Of a DNA stretch of 64,000 nt, positions 53,614 to 61,110 are shown piece after piece (positions within the stretch are counted from its first letter, which is position 1; each line of letters opens with the position of its first letter). The notes below the pieces were generated by a model, which ran no database searches, was not told the DNA's origin, and saw only the letters and a list, made by a program, of their open reading frames with translations. The stretch spans positions 1 to 64,000 of the forward strand of contig JAPLNI010000050.1 of assembly GCA_026692865.1 (NCBI GenBank), written 5' to 3'. The stretch comes from Planctomycetota bacterium. Its GTDB lineage: Bacteria > Planctomycetota > Planctomycetia > Pirellulales > Pirellulaceae. The translations under genes were made by a program, and so were the position numbers.

Positions 53614-54095
53614 GAAGGCTCCTGCTGAAGGATGCTTGTTTGACTGGTAAGAATCATCGTCATTGAAATCGCCACCACAAACTCAACTTTACAGATGCTA
53701 GTCTGCGGCAAGAAGAAAATAAAGTGCGGGGGCAGTTGGCAGGGCTTTGAACGAGTGTATTACTGAAAACTGAAAACTCCCGCATAATCGCTACCTTCAG
53801 AATTTTTTCATCGTTGGGAGACAAATAGTTCAATAATATTCAAAGCGGATCTTTTGACTTGATAAGAAACGTGAGGCAAACTTTGTCAGCTGGTTGACAT
53901 GGAAGTCTCGCGCCCGCTGCGGTCTCAATCCCGCAGTTAAAGTGGCTTTAGGTCGCCACAGTTACAGGGTTTCGCTGAGAAGTACTATTTTACCTCCGGC
54001 TAATATTCGTCTTCCGCAATCCAACCTTGGAAACAGTCCAGGGGTTGGATTGCGGAAGAATTTCATGTTTGTGCTTATTTCAGGATGGATAAGTC
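53614..54095 (+). promoter_or_regulatory. Intergenic region with a structured leader upstream of the Cys-rich gene
   Basis: Three hairpins in a row precede the start at 54096. CTGCGG/CCGCAG is at 53917-53936, GTGGC/GCCAC at 53942-53959, and a perfect 16-bp stem CTTCCGCAATCCAACC (54011-54026) / GGTTGGATTGCGGAAG (54043-54058). The last ends 38 bases before the ATG. A TTGACA occurs at 53894-53899 without a clear -10. Could be an mRNA leader that controls translation, or a small RNA. Confidence 0.45.
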
Positions 54096-54743
54096 ATGCG
54101 AATTGAGAAATTTCTAGTCGGCTGCGTAGTTATTGTCCTCCAGTTTTCTGCTGCGAGTAGCTTCATAGGTGACTATGCCTTTGCAGTCAGCCCGGCCGAC
54201 TCGGTTGCCAATGGCTCGAGCGTCCTGGTTACACCCAACATGCAATCCGGCCAAGTCGCCATGCATGACGCACCGGCTCATCATGTGCTTCCCTATTCGA
54301 GTGGCGCGGTTGAACATGGCTTCAGCCCATTCATGCCAAGTGGCCCATCGAGAAGCAGCGATCTTTTGGGGTTTATGCAATGCGATCCCCATTCATGCCC
54401 TAATGTTTGGGCAGGATATGAAGCTCAGCGTCAAGCGGCCCTTCGACGTAAATGCACTCCCCACGGACATTGTGGTGGATGTGGCCATGGATGTGGCTCG
54501 TGCGGAACGGCTGCCTGCGGTGCTTCTTGCAACTGTTGCGGAGTCGGTGTTGTAAAAAACCGGTATCGACATGGCTCGGTCAAGCCGATTGGCTGCGGTG
54601 ATTGTGGTGGAGCCCCGGCTTCTTGCGGATGCGATTCTGCACCGAACGAGTTCTCGGCAGTATCTGCACCCGCACCTAGTCACGATATGGCTTCGTCTGG
54701 CGTTGTGCCTTCCCTTGCCCCGCAAAAAAAGTTCGTTCGCTAA
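54096..54743 (+). CDS. Secreted Cys/Gly-rich protein
   Basis: 215 residues with a signal peptide (MRIEKFLVGCVVIVLQFSAASSFIGDYAFA). Residues about 125-190 are densely packed with Cys, Gly and His: CTPHGHCGGCGHGCGSCGTA, CGASCNCCGVGVV and CGDCGGAPASCGCDSAP. This could bind metal or form many disulphides. No known family. The leader is strongly structured (see 53614-54095), and a terminator lies at 54924-54964. Confidence 0.65.
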   Translation: MRIEKFLVGCVVIVLQFSAASSFIGDYAFAVSPADSVANGSSVLVTPNMQSGQVAMHDAPAHHVLPYSSGAVEHGFSPFMPSGPSRSSDLLGFMQCDPHSCPNVWAGYEAQRQAALRRKCTPHGHCGGCGHGCGSCGTAACGASCNCCGVGVVKNRYRHGSVKPIGCGDCGGAPASCGCDSAPNEFSAVSAPAPSHDMASSGVVPSLAPQKKFVR

Positions 54744-54923
54744 AGGCAATTTCTTCGAGCAGCCACCATTCAGCTGTCGCCTGTCAATTCGATTGGGCAA
54801 ACTATGACGGCTAGTTGTATAAACCTTCGGAATTACTCTTCGGTTGTCGATAATCCCTATACCACGGATTGGGAGAGGGTCGAAGGTGAAGCTCGAGTTT
54901 GCCATTGATCCTGCGACATGTGG
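54744..54923. other. Untranslated stretch before the terminator
   Basis: About 180 bases between the Cys-rich gene and the terminator. No ORF with support. It could be a long 3' UTR or hold a small RNA. Confidence 0.35.
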
Positions 54924-54964
54924 GGTCATGGCATGACGATGGAGCGGCGTGCCATGACCTTTTT
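54924..54964 (+). terminator. Intrinsic terminator
   Basis: GGTCATGGCA (54924-54933) and TGCCATGACC (54950-54959) form a perfect 10-bp stem followed by five T. It probably ends the transcript of the Cys-rich gene at 54096. Confidence 0.8.
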
Positions 54965-55088
54965 CGTTTGTGGACCCGCGCGGAATGTGCCGCAAAACAC
55001 TTTGCGTTGATAGTGGTATTCATTCCAGAACGCATGCGGCGAAAGTCTTCATAAGTCTTTTGTTTTCTTACTCGGAAGTTTCGCAATC

Positions 55089-55123
55089 GAGTACGAGTAC
55101 TACTTCATTGAGCACGAGCACGA
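55089..55123. repeat. CGAGTACGAGTAC dispersed repeat, copy 2
   Basis: 35 bases matching 31957-31991 with three differences. Lies in the gap between the terminator at 54964 and the small gene at 55165. The rest of this gap shows nothing. Confidence 0.65.
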
Positions 55124-55164
55124 AGTAACGGAAAGCAAAAAGGGTGCTCGCTGGATCACACTGG

Positions 55165-55470
55165 CTAAGTGAGATCCATTCGCACGTGTTGAATATCGTG
55201 AGCGACCAGCCATTCCAGGAAGACTTCTTGGTCTTCACTGATTTCTATCTCGGCGATCGATTCTGCATCAAGTGGCGAGACGATCCGAACAACGCCATCG
55301 TCCAACCACATGGCCGCGTCCTGACGACGAATCCAGTAGTCCTTTGGGCCCAGGACGGGTGCCCCAACCGCATCGCCTGGTGTCATGAAGTATACGACTT
55401 CCAAACGAAACCGCTCTGGCATGGTTAGCGGCTTGACGTGCGGTTGATCGACCGCGATTACTTGGAGCAT
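55165..55470 (-). CDS. Small protein of unknown function, downstream of amtB
   Basis: 101 residues, soluble, acidic: ERFRLEVVYFMTPGDAVGAP, PKDYWIRRQDAAMWLDDGVV, RIVSPLDAESIAEIEISEDQ. Composition and codon use look real, but no family was recognised. It follows amtB by 51 bases on the same strand, so it is probably in the same operon; P-II (glnK) is the usual partner in that place, but this protein does not resemble it. Confidence 0.55.
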   Translation of the reverse strand: MLQVIAVDQPHVKPLTMPERFRLEVVYFMTPGDAVGAPVLGPKDYWIRRQDAAMWLDDGVVRIVSPLDAESIAEIEISEDQEVFLEWLVAHDIQHVRMDLT

Positions 55471-55521
55471 TTTTAGGTACAGATTCGAATACGAAAGTAA
55501 GATCGGCTTTGTCGAGACGCT

Positions 55522-57039
55522 TTATAAAAAGATGTAGCCCTCTTCGCCGTGTTGTTGAACATCAAGTCCCTGACGCTCTTCGTTCGTAGAGACTCGTAGC
55601 CCGATCGTGATGTCGACAAGCTTTAGCAGGATTGCTGAGCCAATCGCTGCAAATACGATCGTTACGAGAATAGCTCCAATCTGAGCCGGCAGTAATGGTC
55701 CACCCTCAAGTAGCCCAAGCGGTTGACCATTGTTCAAGTTTAGGCACGCTCTTGTGGCGAAGACGCCGGTCAGGAGCGCTCCCAAGGTGCCTCCGACTCC
55801 GTGGATACCGAATGCATCAAGCGAGTCGTCGTATTTGAAGGTTGCTTTCAACACGCTACAAGCCAAGAAGCAAACAACCCCAGCCGAAGCACCCATAATC
55901 AAAGCCGCCATCGGTTGAACAAACCCGGCTGCGGGTGTAATGCATACCAATCCAGCGACGACTCCCGAGCTCGTTCCCAAAAGCGATGGTTTTCCTCGAT
56001 TAACCCATTCAATTAATGCCCAAGCTAATCCACCTGCCGCTGCTGAGAAGTGCGTGACTGCAAAAGCACTCGTCGTGATTTCGTCTGACGCTAATTCGCT
56101 ACCCGCATTAAACCCGAACCAACCAAACCAAAGCATCGACGAACCGATTGCCGTGTAAGTTAAATTATGTGGAGGCATTGGCTCGCGACCATATCCCAAC
56201 CGCGGTCCGAGCATCAAACATGCCACGAGCGCCGAAATTCCCGAGCTAACATGGACTACTGTACCACCGGCAAAGTCGAGACCACCAATTGGGTTTCGTG
56301 ATGAGTTATCGGTGTCTGGCGTGAATGCCAGAAGCCCACCATCCCATACCCAGTGAGCTAGAGGGCAGTAGATAAATGTCCCCCAAAGAATCATAAACAC
56401 CACCATCGCGCTAAACTTCATGCGTTCCGCAAATGCTCCACAAATCAAAGCTGGAGTGATGATAAAAAACATCCCTTGGAAGAGCATATGCGAATACAAG
56501 GTAATTGGCGTGTCGACACCGCCGACTTGGAAGAAAGGAGTTGTGGCAGACTGCGTTTCCTCATTCCAAGTTCGTTGAACACCATTCATGAACAAGTAGT
56601 CGGTGCCACCTATAAATCGATCGACCGCACCGCCGTTTCCGAACGCTAACGAATAACCGTAAATTGCCCAAATGACGGTCATCAAGCACATGAGGAACAT
56701 ACACTGCATGATGACGCTAAGAACATTTTTCTTGCGAACCAGTCCACAGTAGAACAATGCCAATCCGGGAGCCGTCATAAATAACACCAGAGCGCTACTG
56801 ATAAGCATCCAGCTGTTATGTCCAGCGATGGCTGCACCTTTAGTATCGGCTGTCCAAGCCGGCGATTGTTGGGTGGCAGCCGAATTGGCTGCGACGGTTA
56901 CGGGCGCGTTTAACTCTTGAGCGGTCGCTATCGAAACTAGAAACTCATCGTTACCTAGTTGAATGCCGAACACTCCAAAAGCAACAGATAGGAAAATCAA
57001 AGCCTTTGAAAGCAGTTTAACGTCTATCGCACCCATCAT
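55522..57039 (-). CDS. amtB: Ammonium transporter AmtB
   Basis: 505 residues. An N-terminal extension with a signal-like helix (about 8-26) and a Thr/Ala-rich segment precedes 11 membrane helices. Core motifs: ALVLFMTAPGLALFYCGLVRKKNVLSV (first TM), FAERMKFSAMVVFMILWGTFIYCPLAHWVWDGG (pore His, AHW) and DAFGIHGVGGTLGALLTGVFA (second pore His). The GGLDFAGGTVVHVSSGISALV block is also present. It conducts ammonium/ammonia. A possible sigma-54 site lies upstream (57224-57239), and a small gene follows. Confidence 0.95.
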   Translation of the reverse strand: MMGAIDVKLLSKALIFLSVAFGVFGIQLGNDEFLVSIATAQELNAPVTVAANSAATQQSPAWTADTKGAAIAGHNSWMLISSALVLFMTAPGLALFYCGLVRKKNVLSVIMQCMFLMCLMTVIWAIYGYSLAFGNGGAVDRFIGGTDYLFMNGVQRTWNEETQSATTPFFQVGGVDTPITLYSHMLFQGMFFIITPALICGAFAERMKFSAMVVFMILWGTFIYCPLAHWVWDGGLLAFTPDTDNSSRNPIGGLDFAGGTVVHVSSGISALVACLMLGPRLGYGREPMPPHNLTYTAIGSSMLWFGWFGFNAGSELASDEITTSAFAVTHFSAAAGGLAWALIEWVNRGKPSLLGTSSGVVAGLVCITPAAGFVQPMAALIMGASAGVVCFLACSVLKATFKYDDSLDAFGIHGVGGTLGALLTGVFATRACLNLNNGQPLGLLEGGPLLPAQIGAILVTIVFAAIGSAILLKLVDITIGLRVSTNEERQGLDVQQHGEEGYIFL

Positions 57040-57223
57040 TATTCAAACTCCACAAACCGTTGAAACGGATGAAAGGCTGGGAATAATTGGAACCACCAGC
57101 CAGAAGAAGAAAGCTTCCTGTAATCATAGAAAACTTATCGTAGGCAATCATGAGTTGGTCGGCTAACGCCTCAGGCTCAAATGCGACGAGGTTTTGTAAT
57201 TCCTGAACAAGGAAAAGCACTCC

Positions 57224-57239
57224 TGCAAATAGTTTGCCC
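57224..57239 (-). promoter_or_regulatory. Possible sigma-54 promoter for amtB
   Basis: On the minus strand: GGGCAAACTATTTGCA. The -24 GG and -12 GC are 10 bases apart, as in TGGCACGN4TTGCW; the first T, the CG after TGGCA are not conserved. It is about 185 bases upstream of the amtB start. Nitrogen-regulated genes often use sigma-54, which makes the match more plausible, but such a motif can occur by chance. Confidence 0.3.
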
Positions 57240-57298
57240 TCGAGACTGGGAAATTCCTAGGGGGCGTGCTTCTAACGGAACGAAAGTGAATACGATTC

Positions 57299-57628
57299 CT
57301 AGCTGGGATATTCTCTTCGTATTCGAATTTGTTCGTTGAGCACGTTAAGAATCGGAAGGGGCTTGATAAAAACTAGCGCTGTGTAGTCTTCACAGACGCG
57401 TTTCACAGACGCGATTGTCATGATCGGCTCGCCTGCAAAAAGGATGGTGCCTGAAATAACGTCGCCGCATCTCACGCCAGGCATCGCCCCGCGGATACGA
57501 AGTCCTCCTTGAGACAATTCAATGACTTCCGCCAATTCCCGCTTGCGAGCAGCTTTAAACTTTCGGCCAGAATTGACCGGATAGACGATTCGATAAAACT
57601 CTCGCTGGTTCTTCGTCGCGGTAAGCAT
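57299..57628 (-). CDS. PilZ-domain protein
   Basis: 109 residues. The start QREFYRIVYPVNSGRKFKA has the RxxxR-like basic cluster expected of the c-di-GMP-binding loop. AEVIELSQGGLRIRGAMPG matches the D/N-xSxxG part (here ELSQGG). A beta-barrel pattern follows. PilZ proteins act as c-di-GMP receptors controlling motility or exopolysaccharide. It is a stand-alone domain; the partner is unknown. Confidence 0.75.
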   Translation of the reverse strand: MLTATKNQREFYRIVYPVNSGRKFKAARKRELAEVIELSQGGLRIRGAMPGVRCGDVISGTILFAGEPIMTIASVKRVCEDYTALVFIKPLPILNVLNEQIRIRREYPS

Positions 57629-57841
57629 TTTTGAAATGTGAAAAATGGGTTACTTTTAGTGTTACTGCCGTACTCTAAATCGGTCGTTTGAAGTGGGGTA
57701 ATCTCAAACCATGGAAATATTCAAATCGTAGATTGGATTTCGAGTAGGGACGAAACCTATGCACATTGGCTGATATCAAATCGTTGGAGCGAGGCGAAAA
57801 ATCTAACGACTTTTCCGGTTGCAACGGCTTTGAGTGTGGCA

Positions 57842-58690
57842 TTATCGGATCGCAATCAGCAATGCGATTCCAGCAATGATTCGATAGATTGCAAACGGCA
57901 TAAAGCCGCGCTGACGCACCCATGCCATAAACCACGCGATCACCGCTAAAGCGACAACGAAACTGACCGCAAACCCGATCGAAAGTACGCCCCAATCTTT
58001 TCCGGTCATCGCGATCGGCGATTCCAGCATGAATTTCAGAAGCTTGAACCCGGTCGCCGCGAACATGACGGGGATCGACAGGAAGAAACTGAACTCAAGC
58101 GCCGTTCCTCGTGAAAGTCCCATAATTTGTCCACCGGCGATGGTTGCCATGCTTCGGCTGGTCCCGGGGAACGCAGCCGCAAAGATCTGCATCCCGCCGA
58201 TAACAATCGCCTGGCGAAGGTTGATTTTTTCAATCGAGTCGGTCGCACCACGATTGCCAAACATTTTGTCGACAACCCACATGACAACACCGCCGATCAG
58301 AAGTGCCCAGCCCATGACCTTAAGACTTTCCAAGTTCTCGCCAATCTTTTTGTCAATCAAATAACAGGGGATCGCGGTCACAACAAAAGCGATTAGTACT
58401 AGGACCATTGGATGTCGCCATCGTCTTAGTCGCTGGTCAGGATTTTCATTCGCAGGCTTTGTAGAAAAAAAATCCTGAACGAATCCAAGCAGTCTTGAGC
58501 GGAAGTAAACGACCACAGAAAGGATCGCTCCTAGTTGGATCACGATCGCAAACATTTTCCAATATTCACTATCCCGAGGCAGCCCTAGAAGTTCCTGGGT
58601 AATGCGAATGTGTGCGGTGGAACTGACCGGCAAGAATTCGGTTAGACCTTCGACAATCCCAATTATTACAGCGGCCAAGTAGTCATTCAT
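57842..58690 (-). CDS. uppP: Undecaprenyl-diphosphatase (BacA/UppP)
   Basis: 282 residues from the ATG at 58690. The frame is open to 58813, but MNDYLAAVIIGIVEGLTEFLPVSSTAHI is the normal family start, with a GGAAAG in front. Signatures: EGLTEFLPVSSTAH near the N-terminus and AFPGTSRSMATIAGGQIMGLSRGTALEFSFFLSIP in the second half, with the catalytic Glu, Ser and Arg. It recycles the lipid carrier for cell wall and polysaccharide synthesis, and confers bacitracin tolerance. It is divergent from ilvN. Confidence 0.95.
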   Translation of the reverse strand: MNDYLAAVIIGIVEGLTEFLPVSSTAHIRITQELLGLPRDSEYWKMFAIVIQLGAILSVVVYFRSRLLGFVQDFFSTKPANENPDQRLRRWRHPMVLVLIAFVVTAIPCYLIDKKIGENLESLKVMGWALLIGGVVMWVVDKMFGNRGATDSIEKINLRQAIVIGGMQIFAAAFPGTSRSMATIAGGQIMGLSRGTALEFSFFLSIPVMFAATGFKLLKFMLESPIAMTGKDWGVLSIGFAVSFVVALAVIAWFMAWVRQRGFMPFAIYRIIAGIALLIAIR

Positions 58691-58927
58691 ACCGCTTAGT
58701 ATCTTTCCGATCGCGCCGAAACACGACCGGAAATCGACCTTTTTTAAAAATTCTGTAGCCATAAAGTTCCGGTTAGGCGGATCAAGCCGTGTGGTGCTGG
58801 AGAGAAAAAGCAAGAGAAAGCTGCGGGCAGAAGTGGCTTGAGGAAGTAGGGTGGAGCGACTATCATTGGGCCCTGCGCGTTGCAGGAAACGCTTTATTAT
58901 TTTCGATTTCTAACTTTTGGCAAAACA

Positions 58928-59461
58928 ATGCGGCACGTGATTTCCGCGGTAGTTCAAAACGTTCCGGGTGTGCTTGCGCACGTTTCTGGGATGTTGGCAT
59001 CTCGCGGCTACAACATCGATTCGCTCGCTGTAGGCGAAACAGAAGACTCAGCACTCTCTCGAATGACCTTCGTCGTCGTGGGGGACGACAAGGTGGTGGA
59101 GCAAGTCCGCAAGCAACTTGAAAAAATCGTCACGGTGGTGCACGTCCACGACGTTTCCTCACAAGATTACGTCGAACGCGATCTCATGCTCGTCAAAGTC
59201 GCAGCTGAAATCGGTACGAAACGAACCGAGATTCGTGAGCTGGTCGATATCTTCCGAGGGCGAATTGTTGACGTCGGGTACGCTGACGTCATCGTCGAAA
59301 TATCCGGACAAGAAAGCAAAGTTCAAGCCTTCATCGAGCGGATTCGGCCGTTTGGGATCTTGGAACTAGTTCGTACCGGTCGTATTGCGATGGTCCGTGG
59401 CAGCCACACCCCCCAGCAAGAGTTGCCTGACTCTGCCTCCGAGGTGGAATTCGTCGCTTAG
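58928..59461 (+). CDS. ilvN: Acetolactate synthase small (regulatory) subunit
   Basis: 177 residues from the ATG at 58928; an upstream in-frame start at 58880 would add 16 residues that the family lacks. The ACT domain NVPGVLAHVSGMLASRGYNIDSLAVGETEDSALSRMTFVV is at the start. The C-terminal domain has ERDLMLVKVAAEIGTKRTEIRELVDIFRGRIVDV and ends with RTGRIAMVRG. It stimulates IlvB and gives valine feedback control. The catalytic ilvB is not in the window; ilvC follows after 129 bases. Confidence 0.93.
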   Translation: MRHVISAVVQNVPGVLAHVSGMLASRGYNIDSLAVGETEDSALSRMTFVVVGDDKVVEQVRKQLEKIVTVVHVHDVSSQDYVERDLMLVKVAAEIGTKRTEIRELVDIFRGRIVDVGYADVIVEISGQESKVQAFIERIRPFGILELVRTGRIAMVRGSHTPQQELPDSASEVEFVA

Positions 59462-59590
59462 CACGGTGAAATAGGCTTTCCGCTTACTTTGATTTCCCGC
59501 TGATTTTGACAGGCTAGAAGCTTATCACACCAAATAAACAATACTGTTTTTACTTTACTCTCTGTTTCTGAATTAGGCATTTGATCGACT

Positions 59591-60598
59591 ATGGCCGCTA
59601 CCATTTATTATGACAACGACGCTGATCTCTCTCACTTGAAAGGGAAGACCATCGCCATCTTGGGCTACGGTTCCCAAGGTCACGCGCAAGCTCAAAACCT
59701 TCGCGACAGTGGTTTGAACGTAGTCATCGGGCAACGTCCTGGTGGAAAGAATTACGATCTTGCAATCAGCCACAAGTTCGAGCCAATGTCGATCGAGGAC
59801 GCGACTAAGAAAGCGGACATCATCAACATTTTGTTGCCTGATGAAGTCCAAGGCGATACCTACAAGAACTCGATCCTGCCGAACCTCTCGCCAGGCAACG
59901 TCCTGATGTGTTCCCACGGTTTCAACATGCACTTCGGCCAAATTGAACCGCCAAAGGGTGTCGAAGCGATGTTGGTTGCTCCAAAGGGACCTGGCCATTT
60001 AGTTCGTAGCGAATACGAAAAAGGTGGTGGAGTTCCAGGACTTTTGGCACTATGGCCAGGAGCAAGCGAAAAGACCAAGCAATTCGGACTTGCTTATGCT
60101 AAGGGAATCGGTGCGACTCGTGGTGGCGTTATTGAAACAACTTTTGCTGAAGAGACCGAAACCGATTTGTTCGGTGAGCAAGTGGTCCTTTGCGGCGGTG
60201 TAAGCGAACTGGTCAAAGCCGGTTTCGATACGCTAGTAAACGCTGGTTACCAACCAGAAATGGCTTACTTCGAGTGCATGCACGAGCTGAAATTGATCGT
60301 AGATTTGTTCTACCAAGGTGGACTCAGCTACATGCGTTACAGCATTTCGAACACCGCTGAATACGGCGATTACACTCGCGGTAAGCGGCTGATCACCGAT
60401 GAAACTCGAGCCGAGATGAAGAAGATTCTTACCGAAATCCAAAATGGACAATTCGCTCGTGATTGGATCCTTGAGAACCGAGCAGGTGCACCTTCCTTCA
60501 AGGCGACTCGTCGACTAGAACGCAACCACCCAATCGAAAAGACCGGCCAAAAGCTACGAGCTCTCATGAAATGGATCGACGCTAAAGTCGTCGACTAA
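59591..60598 (+). CDS. ilvC: Ketol-acid reductoisomerase (class I)
   Basis: 335 residues, the usual class I length. The NADPH Rossmann motif is [21 protein letters not shown] (GYGSQGHA at about 25). Metal and substrate blocks are [43 protein letters not shown] and the EIxxxxxYxxGL-type [27 protein letters not shown]. It converts acetolactate to dihydroxy-isovalerate in valine/isoleucine synthesis. It is in the same direction as ilvN. Confidence 0.97.
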   Translation: MAATIYYDNDADLSHLKGKTIAILGYGSQGHAQAQNLRDSGLNVVIGQRPGGKNYDLAISHKFEPMSIEDATKKADIINILLPDEVQGDTYKNSILPNLSPGNVLMCSHGFNMHFGQIEPPKGVEAMLVAPKGPGHLVRSEYEKGGGVPGLLALWPGASEKTKQFGLAYAKGIGATRGGVIETTFAEETETDLFGEQVVLCGGVSELVKAGFDTLVNAGYQPEMAYFECMHELKLIVDLFYQGGLSYMRYSISNTAEYGDYTRGKRLITDETRAEMKKILTEIQNGQFARDWILENRAGAPSFKATRRLERNHPIEKTGQKLRALMKWIDAKVVD

Positions 60599-60602
60599 CT
60601 CC

Positions 60603-60880
60603 CTTTGGACTGCTGTGACTTTGTCCCTGCTTTTTGGGAGTTGTTTCAGATCGATCGAATGGCTCTCTCTTCACTACAAATCTCGGGATCGCGAACCGTT
60701 AGATAAGTCTTAAAGCTCCGACAAGTCGAAGCACTCCAAAGCTTTTGACTGCTGTGACTTTGTCCCAGCTATTTGGGAGTTGTTTCAGATCGATCGAATG
60801 GCTCTCTCTTCACTACAAATCTCGGGATCGCGAACCGTTAGATAAGTCTTAAAGCTCCGACAAGTCGAAGCACTCCAAAG
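60603..60880. repeat. Two tandem 139-bp copies related to the MITE-like element
   Basis: Copy 1 is 60603-60741 and copy 2 is 60742-60880, nearly identical (period 139). Each begins like CTTTGGACTGCTGTGACTTTG and ends AGTCGAAGCACTCCAAAG, degenerate forms of the 30-bp ends of the element at 23556-23710. The interiors also share CGNTAGATAAGT near the right end. No ORF inside. Confidence 0.85.
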
Positions 60881-61110
60881 CTTTGTCCCAGCTTGTTCGA
60901 GTTTACCCCTTCTTACACAGCCGAAACGGAAATGGGAAATGCTACTTCAAGAGCTAGGGCTCATCTGACTTTCGCCCAAATGCTTTCCATCGCGAATTTC
61001 ACCGAGAATGCGTTTGCAATTGCGGAGTCATGTTCCATTTTTCGCAAGAGCGTTATACTTCACACCCGAAGTTCTGCTTACTCACTCCTTCTCGACCCAA
61101 ACCCGCAGCT
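60881..61110. other. Upstream region of alaS
   Basis: Must contain the alaS promoter. TATACT at 61054-61059 is a reasonable -10, 52 bases before the start, but no good -35 is at 17 bases. No T-box or other leader structure was recognised. Confidence 0.3.

Noticed and set aside
54393-54995. 200-residue minus-strand ORF opposite the Cys-rich protein
   Set aside because: The plus-strand frame has a signal peptide and a matching terminator; the minus ORF contains the terminator hairpin and no domain.
60603-60880. Possible CRISPR or rRNA-type repeat
   Set aside because: Only two 139-bp tandem copies without spacers, with MITE-type ends and no cas genes.
60881-61110. T-box or tRNA-sensing leader upstream of alaS
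   Set aside because: No specifier stem, T-box sequence or antiterminator could be found.
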